A stretch of DNA of 64,000 nucleotides from Phanerodontia chrysosporium (taxonomy: Eukaryota; Basidiomycota; Agaricomycetes; Polyporales; Phanerochaetaceae): contig MJGA01000017.1 in assembly GCA_001910725.1 (NCBI GenBank), positions 62,001 to 126,000 of the forward strand, written 5' to 3'. The translations under genes and the position numbers were made by a program. Below, in pieces: positions 1-13,037 of the stretch (position 1 is the first letter of the stretch; each line of letters opens with the position of its first letter). Below the pieces are notes generated by a model that made no database searches, had not been told where the DNA came from, and worked only from the letters and a program-made list of their open reading frames with translations.

Positions 1-3000
1 CATGAACAATCAGCTACCGAACAACATCACAACCGACATGGTCATGCAGCTCCCTGGAGACTTGAAGGACCGGCGTACCCCACTCGGGGAGCTCAATTGG
101 ATCTTTACCGCGATTACAGATACGATCGCATGGACTACATTCCCCGAGAGATATTCACCCGTCTATACCGGTCCGACTTGCTTGTGGCGTCGCTCTTCCG
201 TAATTTCCTGCTTGCCGAGCGCATCATGAAGAACTATCACTGCACGCCACATACATCCCCTGCGCTACCCGCCACCAATACCCATCCACTTTGGGCCTCG
301 TGGGACCTGGCCGTCGATGCTTGCTTGCGGCAGCTACCGGAACTGCTGAGACACGCAGACCCTCCACCGAACGGCCAGATCCCAGCATCTCTTACGACCA
401 GCCGACGCAGGGCCACTGCTGCTGCGCCAAGTGCTCCTGGCAATGAAGCCAACAGCGAGAAGCAATACACCTACGTTCCGAGCCGGTTCTTCTCCGATCA
501 GTTAACAGCGTTCGAGGTATGGATCTCGAGAGGTGGTTCGGCCTTGACAAAGAGGGGACCACTCTCGCTCCCTTTGAGTAGGGAACAGTCGCCAAGTCCG
601 GAGCAGAACGGTTCCGCTAGTCCATTCCCACCTCCGGCCAGTTCAGATTCGACCAAGGATCTTGTGCCTCGCAAGCCTCCTGATCAGCTGCCTATTGTGC
701 TCCAAGTGCTTCTCTCTCAGCCCCATCGCCTTCGCGCTCTCATCTTGCTGTCGCAATTTGTCGACCTAGGCCCATGGGCTGTACATCTAGCCTTAACCAT
801 CGGCATCTTCCCCTACATATCTCGACTTCTCCAAGCTGCGGGACAGGATCTGCGGCCCGTCCTAATATTTATCTGGGCCCGAATCCTTGCAGTCGATCCC
901 ACATGTCAGGTAGATTTGTATAATTCGCAGGGCTATCGCTACTTCGCGAACGTGCTGGCCGCTCAGGAGGATCCCCGTGCTCCCGTAATTCCCAATGGCT
1001 CGGAGCACAAGGCCATGTGCGCCTTCATTCTGTCTGCGATCGCGCGCGACTATCCACATGGCCAGCGGGTGTGCTGGAGTGAGCGCGTCTTCGATGCCTG
1101 CTACGAGCTTCTGGACGACAGCGACTTCTTGCTTCGGCAATGGTCAGCTCTGTGCATCGCGCAGATCTGGGACCAGAACGATGAACTGCGAATTTTCGGC
1201 GTGGACAGAGGGACGCAAGACAAGCTTATCGCCCTGCTGTCGGACGACTCTGCCGAAGTTCGCGGTGCGGCATTGTACGCTCTCGGGACCTTCCTCGGTG
1301 CTTCAGGCTCTGGGGATCTCGGCAAACTCGGCGGTGGCGGATCTGGGACCATGCAGCAGCTGGAAGAACGTATCCACTTCCGGATGGAAGTCGCAGTCGT
1401 GACCGGCGCCGCCCTTGCTATCAAGGAGGACGCGAGTCCGATGGTGCGGAAGGAGCTTCTGGTCGTTATCAGCTGCCTTGTCAAGGAATGGCGTGGTTAC
1501 TTCATTGTCTGCGCGTGGCTCTACTGGGAGGAAGAGCGTCGTCGCAACAGTCAGAACGCGCACAGGATGAGGATGTTGCGGAACAAGCAGTCGCGGAATG
1601 GCTCGGTGGCTTCGAGGACGACAATGTCCGCGAAGAGAACCGAGTCTGGCTCTCGTCATTCTTCACCATCTTCTCCGTCTTGCTCGAGCTGTCGTGCGAC
1701 CCCTACCAGGAAGTTGCGACGAATGCCCAGACGGTTGTTGACTACATCATCGCGTTGCTCCTGGAGTCGCCGTTCACCAGGCTGGAGAGCACATCCCTGA
1801 ACAAGCCTCCGCCGAACGCGCTCTCAGCCGTCATGAAGCGTCGCACGAGGGCCCGTGTGCCATCCCACGGTTCTCAGACATCCACGACACAGGCACCCCC
1901 TTCGCCAAGCACAAGGCCGGGCTGACGCGGAGCGAGACCATGGGCAGCGCAATGTCATCTGCGACCTCGTCGGTCGTCAGCAACACCCTGAAGCGGACGT
2001 CCTCGTTTGCGAACGCCCTCCGGCAGCTCGCTGGAGGTCTGCCCTTCCCCTCCCTCGACGGCGAGGGCGGCCGTGCTTCGCCGAAGCCGCAGCCACAGAA
2101 CCTCTCCCAGCCTGAGATTCCTGGAGTGTCACGCCCGCCTTCCCCCAACCTCAACTACGCGCAGTACACGTCTCCCTACTCCCGCCCATCGTCTCCCTCA
2201 CACGAGTATGGCCTCTCGCAGACACCTCCGTCGCCTGGCCCATCGACACGCTCTGATGAGACGCCGCGAGCAACCGTCGAGTACATGGCGTCGGACGTGA
2301 TTGAGGCTCTCATGGAGGAGGACATGGAGCGCTTGCGCGCTCGCCGCAGGATGGGTACACGCCAGAGACCGCAAGGAGGTCATCACGGCATGGGCGCGAT
2401 GTCGAGCCCGTCAGGAAGCACGTTCTCTGTCGATTCGGTAGGGAGCAGCATCATCCTTGGGCTCGGTACTGGTGTTGGCATTCGTGACGTGCTCCCGCTC
2501 AAGAGCCGCTTCTACGACTGGTGCTGCGAGTACTTCAAAGAGCCGCAGATGAGGGTGAGTCTGCTCTGATTACAACTCTATGCATCGGCTAACGAGCTTT
2601 TGTAGCAACCTGAGCCTGACGAGCCAGGTAGTGTCGAGTACAACTATCAGGTTTGGCGGCAGCAGCGGAATGAGAATATCATCAATGAAACGCGAGCACA
2701 AGCTGATATTGCTGGTGCGTCGACAGTTGCAGCTGGGCGCATCTCCTTTCTGACAAGCTGTACAGACAGTTGCCGTTGGGACAGACCTGTGGCTTCTATT
2801 GCTACGTCGGTGTTCCCAACACAGATTGCCTTCCATGCCTATGATCCGCATATGGTGGTGACAAACGAGCACGATCTGATCTTGTACGTGCTATACACCC
2901 TCTCTGATATTTAACTGACTTCGCTGCTTCCAGGGTTTACGACTGGCTGCACAAGAAGAAGGTCTCGCAGTTCTTCAACGGCAACCCCGTAGGCAGTAGT

Positions 3001-4119
3001 ATCACCTCGCTGCACTTCATCAACGAGGAGATAGGCGGTATCATTCTAACCGGAGCGGGTGAGTGCCTTCGTGCTGATTGATCTGAGTGACGTTGAGATT
3101 GTTCGCAGCGGATGGTGTCGTACGCCTGTACCGAAATTACGACCCGGACCTGAGCGGCAGTCCCGTCCAGATGGTCAGCGCCTTCCGTGGCCTGAATGAT
3201 GTCCTGCGCATGAAGCGCGGTGCAGGTCTCATTACGGAATGGAAGCAGCAAGGCGGAACGTTGCTTGTGGGTGGTGATTCGCGCATTGTGCGGGTGTGGG
3301 ATGCGCACACCGAGAGCTCGATCATGGTCAGTGTTGTTCGAAAAGCAACTTTACATCTGGCTAAGTGCGGCGACAGGATATCGACACGCAAGAGGAGAGC
3401 CCGGTCACGTCGATGAAGTGCGAGGACGGCAGTCCGACTGTGTTCATAGCGAGTTTCGGGACGGGATGATAAAAATATTCGATCGTCGTTTGGAAGAAGA
3501 CGAGGCTGTGGTCCGGCAGTATCCCTCGCATTCATCCTGGGTCCAGAAGGTCCGGTGGCACCCGACGATACCGGCGCAGTTCGTTTCGGCAAGGTACGTG
3601 TACTTGCAGTATACGCCATGTAATTCTCACCGTACGGCAGTGTCGACGGCGAGGTCAAGCTCTTCGACATTCGTGGATCGCAACAGCCTGCACACACCTG
3701 GGACCTCTTCCCCACGGGCCTCTCCGCGTTTGACGTGCACGATCTGACAGGGGTGTTCGCGGCGTGAGTCGACATCTCGTCACTGCCTTGATTCGTCTCA
3801 TTGATGTTTCTTCGCGATCCTTGCAGGACCTCGTCTGTCTCAGCGGCCAACTGGAGGACACAGCGTACAGCCGTACACTCCCTGTCTCAGAGCTCGGCGC
3901 TCTCCACGCTCAATACCGTGCTTACTGTTCCCCCGCCCCGCGACGCGCTCTCGCCGTTTATCATGCGCACAAGCGCCCTAGCGTTCCACCCCCGGGAGAT
4001 GGTCTTTGCTGTTGGCTCATTAGACGGGCATGGTATGTTGCTCATTGGACCTTCGTGTGTTGCCTTGGTGCTGACTGCCCACATCAGTTCGTGTTATGGG
4101 TTGCAAGCTCCCGTCGTAA
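1..4119 (+). CDS. Raptor (TORC1 scaffold subunit), 3' part; 5' end outside window
   Basis: Raptor (Kog1/Mip1 in yeasts) presents substrates to the TOR kinase in TORC1. The visible part starts after the N-terminal caspase-like domain. It shows the conserved stretch with [17 protein letters not shown] (about 175-235), an ARM/HEAT region ([20 protein letters not shown] to SCLVKEW, about 690-1490), a low-complexity Ser/Pro linker (1800-2450) and a C-terminal WD40 propeller ([16 protein letters not shown] onward, 2937-4119). Short introns interrupt the 3' half near 2554-2605, 2714-2768, 2886-2934, 3061-3108, 3328-3378, 3595-3649, 3765-3827 and 4032-4086. The last exon reads into [12 protein letters not shown] and a TAA at 4117. 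The frame breaks by one base near 133, 1557, 1800-1870 and 3462; at 3462 adding one G restores [17 protein letters not shown] treat these as sequencing errors. The family assignment is firm. Confidence 0.93.
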
Positions 4120-4630
4120 GCGCACTTTATCTAAAACGCTTTCTCTTCTCTACTTTCCTCTGTTGTTGCTGTGTTTTCGCATCCATCACTTCGGTCGACT
4201 ATCTCTTCCTACAGATTTATATTTCTCACTCCTGTACTAATTGAACAGTTTCCATACCATCGCGTGTTCTCGCGTTTTCTTATCCATGCTGCGGTAGCCT
4301 GTATAGGCCTCAGCGCGATATTCTGCCGAGTATAAACCATCTCGAGCTCTTAAGTAGATGTGCAGTGCTCGCACTTTCTCTGGAAAGTTTCGGGTATCCC
4401 ACAGCCCGAGGGCGGGCGCGGTGATGCGCCCTTGCCTCATGTCGCTTCAAGTTGGCGCTGAGCGAAACTTGATGAAGTCCCTGATGCAACCATGCATGGC
4501 CTCTGCCAAATCTTTGCCCACGTTCTCCCCTTGTCTCCCCCTCGCTCCTTTCGAAGAACCTAGTCCCTCGTTCCTCCCTCTCACCTCGACCACAACCTCC
4601 GCCGTTCACCCCGCCCCGCCGACCGTCGCC
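4120..4630. other. Intergenic: raptor 3' end to Mg2+ transporter 5' region
   Basis: No gene is seen. The stretch holds the raptor 3' end and the promoter and leader of the next gene. An in-frame ATG at 4358 has no stop before 4631, so the transporter could begin earlier. The last 120 bases are C/T-rich, as is common before fungal starts. Confidence 0.5.
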
Positions 4631-6869
4631 ATGCCTCGCGAGAACAGCTTCAGCGATTCGGACGGTCGCTCACTGACACCCGACCTCGAGGATGAGCTCG
4701 AGTCACCCGTCGCCGGTTCTCCGCCCGCGATGCCACCGCTTCAGACAGAGGCTATGGGTAGGAGTCTCTCCTCTCCGCGGCACGAGGAAAGACACATCAT
4801 GGACACTGGGATAGAACCGCTTTCCGCGCCGGCAAGCTTCACCGAGCACCCGCCGGTGCGCTCGCCGAGGAGCATATCCACCGACCGCCAGGGGAAGTCG
4901 ATGCCAACGCCCAAGGACCGCTTTCGCCAGACGGTGCGCAAGGTCATCGCTATGCGTCGCGGCTCGATCGCGATCACGTCCAGTCGCATGATCGGCGCCG
5001 AGCCAGGTATTGACCCGCGTCGCGAGTCTGCGTTCCTGCAGTACGGGCACATCCGCCAGAAATGCCTCATCGAGGTCGTCGACTACTCGGCTGTGCGAAG
5101 CAGCTTTGGCCGCATGACCAACGCCGAGTTCATTAACCTACTCGCCGACAACCGTGCCAGTGCAAAGGAGCCATGGGTCAAGGTGCGGTGGATCAACGTC
5201 GGTGGGATCAGTTGGGATGTCGTCAGTGCATTGGCTATCAAGTATGGTATGTATCGTGTGGTGTGCTACTCTCTGTAGCGTTATTCAAATATTACTTCTT
5301 ACAGACATGCACCCGCTCGCCGTCGAAGACTTGCTCCATGCCTGCCTACGGAGGACAGTACGGTCCAAGGCCGATTACTACCAGAAGCACCTCTTCCTCC
5401 GCGTACTTTGTCACAAGCTCGTAAGCGACGAAGAGATGAACACGCCTTACAACTCGGTCACGCATCTGCCACGGTCATCTTCGCCCGAACCTTACGGGGA
5501 CGATTCTGAGACCGAGGACTCCGTCGCCAAGGACGACGGGGACGAGAAGACGATGTACGGCAGCCCACCATCATCCCGCTTTGCGACGGCGCGCGCGAGC
5601 CCCCTGCGCGCTGCGGTTAACCGGCGCATGAGCAAAGACGTGGAGTCAGCCCCGCAAACTCCTCGTGTGGACCTGCGGTTCGGCAATACAGAAGACTTGC
5701 AGTCACAGGTGCATCTTTCCCCGCATGTTCCTCCCTGTCACCAGACTCACGTCGCCTGATAGGCCAAAAGCAACGCTCGGACGGTCAAACTTGTGCGGGA
5801 GCTCACGAAGGGCGATCGCGTGAATGTCAAGACGGAGCCCATGTGTATCTTCCTCCTGCGGGACGGTGCGTGCCTGCAGCCTGCCGCATGTGCGTCCCAG
5901 AATACTCACTCAATACGCAGGTACCGTTATCACCATTCATCAGGACAACAGACTCGGTTTCACCCAACCGATAACAGATCGTCTCCGCCAGCGGGACACG
6001 GGTCTGCGCCAGACTGCAGACGCTTCCCTGCTTGTCGAGAGTCTCCTCGATCTAGGTGCGCCCATTCTTTTCTCTCCCACCGTTGACGTGTATCATTGAT
6101 CCGCCCTGTCTAGTCGTTGATCAGGCACTGGAGGTCGTTGAGGAGTACCAGAAAAGGATCTTGAAGCTCGAGAAGGCCGTCCTCCTCAAGCCCAATATGA
6201 AGCATGTGCGCCGGTGTATGTCGTTTGCCACATTGCGGGCGGCCGAGGAGCGCTGACGGTGGCTTCTAGTGCACATTCTCCAGGGCGATCTCATCTTGCA
6301 CAAGCGCACGCTTGAGCCCATCAAAACGGTTGTTTATGGTTTGAGGCGGTACGACGTCGATCGTGTCGCGGCGCTCTACGAGACGCTGGACCCTGCGGTC
6401 AAGATCCAAGGCTACATGAGCCACAAGTCCAAGATCTACCTCGCGGACGTCTACGACCACATGGAGTTTATCCTGAGCAGCCTCGACATGTTTGCAGGCA
6501 TCAGCGAAAATTTGATCAACTACACGTTCAACATGTCCTCCTACGAGATGAACGAGGTCATGCGGCGCCTCACGCTCGCGACTATCATCTTCCTCCCGCT
6601 GACGCTTCTCACCGGTTACTTCGGTATGAACTTCGACAACATGTGGACCATTCACCATAACCACACCGACCTTGTGTATGTACTCGTTCTCGGATTCCTC
6701 TGAAGCGTGCTTGTGTTGACGTCTTTTTCACAGATTCTGGATCATCGCGCTTCCGGTCATGGCGATCGTCATACCCGTCTTCCTCTGGTCAGATTTCGGC
6801 AGGATTTTCCATTACATGAAGAAGAAGATGAGCCAGCGCGAGCTCAAGAAGAAACTGAAGCAGGCATGA
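4631..6869 (+). CDS. CorA-family magnesium transporter (Mnr2/Alr-like)
   Basis: CorA/Mrs2 superfamily proteins form pentameric Mg2+ channels; the long acidic N-terminus here resembles fungal Mnr2/Alr proteins of the vacuole or plasma membrane. The GMN signature sits in YFGMNFDNMW (about 6622-6650), at the end of the first of two C-terminal membrane helices. The second helix is WIIALPVMAIVIPVFLW, followed by a basic tail ending KKKLKQA. The cytosolic domain includes MHPLAVEDLLH and the helical VVEEYQKRILKLEKAVL. I count about six short introns (near 5249-5304, 5710-5763, 5868-5921, 6056-6113, 6215-6269, 6679-6733). The reading frame across the splice before HILQGDL does not close exactly, which suggests one lost base. 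I chose the ATG at 4631 because of its good context and the acidic Ser-rich start MPRENSFSDSDGR; an in-frame ATG lies at 4358. Confidence 0.9.
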
Positions 6870-7591
6870 GCTTGCTCAGTTCAACAGGGCCATCATCCCT
6901 TTACCTTGTTTACGACTTTCTGGACTGTCTGATCTCACTCATGCACATCTTTCTAATCTTGTACATCTGGGTTTTCATTTCTTGGCTAGGATCTTTTACT
7001 GGTGTCCTTTTCTTTGTTGTCTGTCACGTCCTCCATGCATACCATCGCAAATATCCACCCCGCCCTGCGGCACGTTACATACTTATGTTACCCTCCTAGA
7101 CCCTGCTTGTAATCATACGGACACTGCTTTTTGCCATAGACTCAACCACGTTATCGATGATACTGCGTGTGCTCCGGCGTGTGTACACCATGGGCATGCC
7201 CCAAGCGCGACTGCCCGTTTGGAAATGTGCATCGGGTTTACCAGCGGAAGCAAACCTGATGTCTGCGATCGCCAAGAATTGCAGCTCCGTCGAAGTCCAA
7301 ATCCCCGGTGCAAAGCTCTCGATTGATTCCGCTTAGTCGTAAGAGAATGCCGGCCCCCAAACTTGTTCTGGTCTGCGGACGGAGCCGGTACTCTCGTCGT
7401 CCCACATAACGCTTTCCATATATAAGATGCTTAATGTGTATCTATAGCATGCTAGCACAATGCAAGAAGACTCGCCTCAGCGAGTCCTAGATATTAGTAC
7501 AGTAGATTATTTAGATCTAACGGGTGCAACTCTGTTAGCGAACGGCCATCATCAGACATGAAACCATGCCCACCTATTCCAAGAAAGTCCT
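6870..7591. other. Intergenic between convergent genes
   Basis: The transporter (+) and the RNA polymerase gene (-) end towards each other here. I see no convincing coding frame; the 6707-7099 frame is the read-through of the transporter 3' end. The stretch probably holds the two 3' untranslated regions. Confidence 0.5.
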
Positions 7592-10500
7592 TCATCCGCC
7601 GCCAGTGACCTCTACCCTGCTCGCGAGTATCTTGGCCGCCGAACCAGAGATCGATTGGAAGCTGTTCACCTCCTCCGCGATGGGCGCGATCTTGCAGGCC
7701 TCGGCCTTGATGTGCGCGAGCTGCGTGAACGCGACGCCGAACGCGAAGCTGCGGCTCTTCGTGTACGCGCACGCCGCCATGATCTTGGGGAGGGCTTTGC
7801 GGCGTGTAGCATCGGCACGTCCTTCAAAGGCAGGTCGTAGTTGAACTTCGTCGCGACAGCGCGTCTTGCAGCGTCAAACGTGTTGCGATTCTTCTTTGTC
7901 GTTTTCGCCGACTCGTATTCCGAGTCTCCCTTCCATGGGATGGCGTTCCACTCGCTGCGGCAGCCCTCGACAAAGCGTTCGACAGCTTGTATCTCGGACC
8001 GTGGCAAGGGTCCGGAGGCAAAGTCCTCCCAGTAACTGACAAAAGTCGCATCTTCATGTCGCGTGATCCCAGAGAGCCTAGCAGAGCATTCCCCCTGCAT
8101 CTGTGCTTTGATGCCTTTTGCAGCGACCCATAAGCTCTCGATGACAAAGGGTTTGAGGCCTTTCCCACGGGTTGGGTAGCGGGGGTTCTGTCCAGCTGGT
8201 GGCGATCCGCCCATAAAAACCGGCACGTCGTAGTTGAACTCCAACGAGTCGGATTTCCAGACTTCTGGTCTGACAACCATGCCTGACTTGCGGGAGTCGA
8301 GAATGAAGTTGAACCTGACATGAGGTGGTTGGCATGAGTATCTGTGCTCACTGCGACTTGGGAAACCCACATGAGCGCGATTCGCTGCGTCTTCTCGCCA
8401 GTGTATCCATACATATACATCGCTAGGTCGTGGAACCTGCTGTACATGCCGGTGCGGGAAGCAGATACTCCTGACACTAGATGTCGCTGCAGTATCACTG
8501 GTCGCTCTCGTTCAGGCGACGACGTAATCTCGTCCCATGCGTCCTTGACCTTGACTATCTCTCCTTCCGGTTGGAAGTTCGCCTCCTTGAAGCCGGGTGG
8601 CACAGTGACAAGCTTGGAGTTCTTGAAGGGCTTGACGTATACATGGTCCCATATGCAGACTGCAGTATCTGAAGTGGGACGCGAAGTCAGGGGTGTATCA
8701 GAGCTGTTTCCGAAGTGACCGTACCGCCATCGACGTCTCCACCAGCGAGCATGCTAGGTAACGAAACCGAGCCTTTGCATGGCACAACGATCACGTCTTT
8801 GTACAGAGCCAAGTCCGGTATATCGACTGCCCGTACCTTCCGAATGTCTGACGCCAGCCGGGCAGGGTTGCGGTACAGCTGTGGTACTACGTCAGCGTGG
8901 GACCAGCAGGCTTTTACGTATGATCTCATTGGTACTTACCAAGCAGTCACCCAGTAGTAGATAAGGATTGCGTACGTTCGGTGAGCCTTCGAAGGGCGTA
9001 GACCACGTATTAAAGTAGATCTCGTCCTCTTGCAGCTTGCCAGTCGGGTCTAGGATATTTGAGCATGTCTTCATCGCTGCTAGAGGGAAGTGCACGCACC
9101 GGGTACCATGAACGCTTCGGCAGACGCACTCAGAGGAAGCCTTAGATTCCCAACGATCGCATTGATCACGTTCTTGCACAGCTTCTCACGCTCCCCGGCA
9201 ACATACTCTTCTTTCAGAGAGAAGCCCGCACTTAGGAGCCGTATAAGACGTTCGGCATTCGAGACGGGCATCCCCCGGGATAGTATCTCGACGGTGGTAG
9301 TATTGCAGGGTCGAGATCGCCAGATTCTGTGACGTCTGTGTCTTCTTCGACATCCTCCTCCTTTGTGACCTCGTTTCGTGACGCAAGGCCGAGCACGCGC
9401 TGCACCCCTGCTGAGTACTGAAGGGCGCGCTGCCGCGTTACACCCTCGAGCGCGTCGACTGCATGACACAGCCACGGCGCCGCAAGCGGACCGTCATCGA
9501 CCAAGAGCGGCTGCAAGGCCTGCTCGATGCCGGCGCGCATGCTGTCTTCAAAGGCGCTCACAGGCACGCCGTTGTGATGCAGGTTCACGATGGTGTGCCG
9601 GTTCAGGTGCGGGTTCGTCGAGATACGCGGGACCGCGACGAGGTCGAAAATAAAGTTCACTGTGTTGACCCGTTGGATCTCTTTGCGATCCGTGATGTTC
9701 GTGGCGTGCACTACTTTCAGCTGCGAGCGACGTATCCAGATCCGCGGACAGTCGCCTGAGTCGAAATTCGTATGGTCTGGATGAAGCATCCACACGCCCT
9801 TCGACCCGAAGATACGTCCTTGCACCGCACAGGGCACCTGGCTCAGTCCAAGGGTGTCTTTGATGATCTTCAGGGCAACTCCATTCATGAAGCCACAGCC
9901 GTCAGTGTATATCTTTTCAGCTGGTATCTTTCGCGGGTCGTTCAAAGGTGCATCTACGACGAAGTCAGCTTGGAGATTGCGGCGGGAAGGCGTTCCACTG
10001 TACATTGGTCGTCTATGATCTTAATCTGTCTGGGGTCAAAATACAGAACTGGCCTTGACGTCGAGAGACCTAAATCAAATCGTGCGTTAAACTTCGACAC
10101 AGGCTACAAATGCAATCGCCACTTTGAGAAGGGGGTATCGTGGAGCGCAAACAAGCGTACCTGGTTCGCATTGAGGTGCATAGGGTTATGTATCGCGACG
10201 AATGCTTCCAGAGAGAGCCTCCGCAAGTCGCCTTCAGCCTTACACGGCACCCTGCCGTAGTCCTCGTTCACTTCCATGGCGTACGCCTTCTCTTCCTTCA
10301 CTGCGAACACTTGGAAGACGCGCCCGCACAGTACCAGTTTCCTGCACAGGAACTCCTTCTCCTCGGACCGGTCGTTGTACGAGTTGGGCAGCTTGATCTG
10401 CAGCAAGCGGCGCGAGCCGAGGAAGCGTGCGAACCGGTGAGACCGTTTCATCTCCATCTTCCCGAGCACGAGCCTCAGCGGACCGTCGGGTGGGCGCTGC

Positions 10501-12228
10501 AGACGACACAGCTGTTGGATCTGCCCGCCATACCAGTTTCGTTCGCCACGCCAAACGGCCTTATGGTCAAAGTTGGGTCCCAATCCGAGCCCACGCCCTA
10601 TGCCTTCCTTGATCGCCTCTTGCTCACGATCGAGCTCTTCCCTACAGGCAATCAGCGCTTCAGAATAAGCACACCGAAGACTTGCCGCACCAGAGTAGCA
10701 CATCCGATCGGGATGGTTGTGGCACAGGCTTGTCTCGCATGATGGCTGCAACTTTCGGGGCGCTGTCAGAGTTACGCCCGCAGAGCTTGCTGAGCTTCTC
10801 TCTCGTCACCGCGTCCCAGGTCCAGCTCCCAGCACTGACGCCGCGAGCAATCTCGTACTGGACACCCCATGGTATGCGGTACTCGTCGAACCACGCCTGT
10901 ACGGTATTGTCGTGAGAAATGATATACACGCCTGGCTCGTGCTTGGGCTCGTGCTTGATCTGCGGCTTAGATTCGGACTTGACGTTTGTATCACTGCTTT
11001 GCGATGTATACTAGGGTCGGACTGAACCGTTCGTAGGATACTATCATAGCGTATCAGTTATATATCGCCTGTGCGTATTCACGGAGTTGCGCACCGTGCA
11101 TCGCTCTCACTAGCTATCTTCGCAAATTTCGGTCTTGGTAGTACGGAGAGGTGTCACCCTCATCTGTCGCTCTCCGCTTCCCGAGCTTGACATCACTCCC
11201 GGTGCAAGGCATGGATTTGGACGAAGTGAACGATGCTGAGGTGCTGCCCTGTGAGTTGGCAGCCGACGAGCCGAGCGTGGTTTGCGTGGGTGGGGACCTT
11301 CCGGTGCAAGCTCTACAGACTCGTCGTCGAGAGACCCTACTGTGAGGAGACGTGAGTGCCCCTCACCTTCACGTCCGGCGCGCCTTCACTTACTGAGTAT
11401 TCCTTCGACTCGGGAAGCTGGCATTCGCTGAGCGACAGGGAGAGGAGGGGAGGCAAGCTGGCACACCTTCGGCAAAGTCGTCTTCGTCAGAGTCGGGATA
11501 CCTCGAGGACTGTCTCTGATCAGAGCGTGAACCGGTCAAAGCGTGGCAGCAGCGTACCGAAGAGGGCCCGGATTCGTGTACTGCAGACTGTCGGGCTCGC
11601 GGGCTTGACGGTCCTGGTACAGGTGAGCTCACGTCCTGGGGAAAGCGTCTTGCCTGCCTTGAGGGACTTGCAGGCAAGGGATCTGCAGCCGAATATAGGC
11701 GTGTGTGCTGAACAGCTAACATATGCAAACTTACCTTCTTCTGGATGGACTTGCTCGGGACTAGCATCCCTCTTCTTAAACTTGCTCAGTGTATCTGTGG
11801 CGATTTGTGTAGCTGCGATGAAAGGGGTGAGCAGGGGCACGCGGCACATCCTCACTAGCACCCACCTTGTAGCGTGAACTCTGCAATGTCGTCCTCGGTG
11901 ATGTCTTGAGCGTCCCATAGCTCTTGACTGTCTGATTTTGACGTGCCCTTGTCATGTGTGTCGTCGACGATGATGGTGGGTTCTTGGCTGAGAGGCATGG
12001 AACATGAAAGCGTGGAGAAATACTTCCGTGTCGCGCGGCGGCGCGCGACCTCGCCCTCCGCGAGCGTGACAAGCGAAAGCGCGGTAACATGGGGTAACGC
12101 GTAGTGACCATCGCGTCACGCACGGCGTGAAGGAGGCTGCCTCTCTCTCCATAGCTGCTTGAAGTTCGGTTCGGTACTATGTCGAACCTTTCGTGGGTGG
12201 GCTCATGGAGGTCTCTGTTGGGCGGCAT
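7592..12228 (-). CDS. RNA-dependent RNA polymerase (QDE-1/RdRP family, RNAi)
   Basis: Cellular RdRPs make double-stranded RNA from aberrant or transposon transcripts for Dicer and Argonaute. The core runs from ISHDNTVQAWFDEYRIPWG (about 10890-10930) through TDGCGFMNGVALKII and AVQGRIFGSKGVWMLHP (about 9800-9920), MVPDPTGKLQEDEI, and the catalytic loop SMLAGGDVDGD, which an intron splits between G and the last D (about 8672-8727). It ends AAKILASRVEVTGGG with the stop at 7592. At least eight introns of about 50-65 nt fit. The N-terminal extension (11100-12228, MPPNRDLHEPTHERFD onward, with ITEDDIAEFTLQATQ) is not recognisable, and its join to the core is uncertain; the core could belong to a shorter gene starting near 11000. 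One-base frame breaks lie near 12118, 11450, 9280 and 7787. The 3' neighbour is convergent. Confidence 0.9.
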
Positions 12229-13037
12229 AGACCTTTGTTAGGTGTGCTTTGATGAACGATTTCTGGCCCTGATTGAATTCAATGCACCCATTCTTCTTTC
12301 AGCCATCTTCCGTTGTTCAAAAGCTACCGAAGGTAGCGCCAGTCCACTGCGAAAATCGACCTAGATTTGTCGACCTAGATCTAGAGTTGCCCCTGGCTGG
12401 CCTTTGGCTTAGACTCGACCATTTGAAGTGCGGACGATAGCTACGATCACAAGTCTTGGGTTGACTTCGCGTGGCGAACACGGTAAAATTTCTGTATTGC
12501 AGGGCTATACTGCTAACGAACAATCATTTTGATATATGCTCCCCAACATGACGACTCATTGCACACAGACTTTGCGGGCGGCCACGGGCGCGCAATGCAA
12601 CTCATATCTACCAACGCAGCAGCGAGTCATGGTATACCGTATTCAGCGAGTTTTGGTTCCACCACACCGAGTTTGTTCACTTCAAGGGGACGACGAAAAC
12701 AACTGTGCTAAGGCGACCCTTCTTCACTCGGGAGAGATGCACCGACGACGTCGAACAGCAGTTCTCGTGTTTCCCCTTTGTCAGGCACGTTGCACCCGGA
12801 GGCATGGGCCCTGCTACTCGCGCTCTGCAGTCTCTGCACGAGACCACGGACTCCCCGAGGTACATATGGACTTTCAAGGAAGCCCGCAGAGGCTCCCGAC
12901 AGAGCCTCATCCCCGGCATACACCGAGAAACCAAGCACCCATGCAGCACGAGGGTGCCTATGATAACACGTAAGCAATATCTCAGTGCCTCACCAGTAAC
13001 ACCGCTGTTTACTCGGCAACCCAGCTACGCACGCTAG
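12229..13037. other. Intergenic upstream of the RdRP gene
   Basis: No gene is recognised; small plus-strand frames (12536-13037) lack any family signal. The stretch contains an 11-bp direct repeat TCGACCTAGAT at 12356-12366 and 12370-12380. It presumably includes the RdRP promoter. Confidence 0.45.

Noticed and set aside
1..4119. Raptor as a pseudogene
   Set aside because: It has several frame breaks, but each is one base, the domains are otherwise intact, and essential genes across the window show the same defect.
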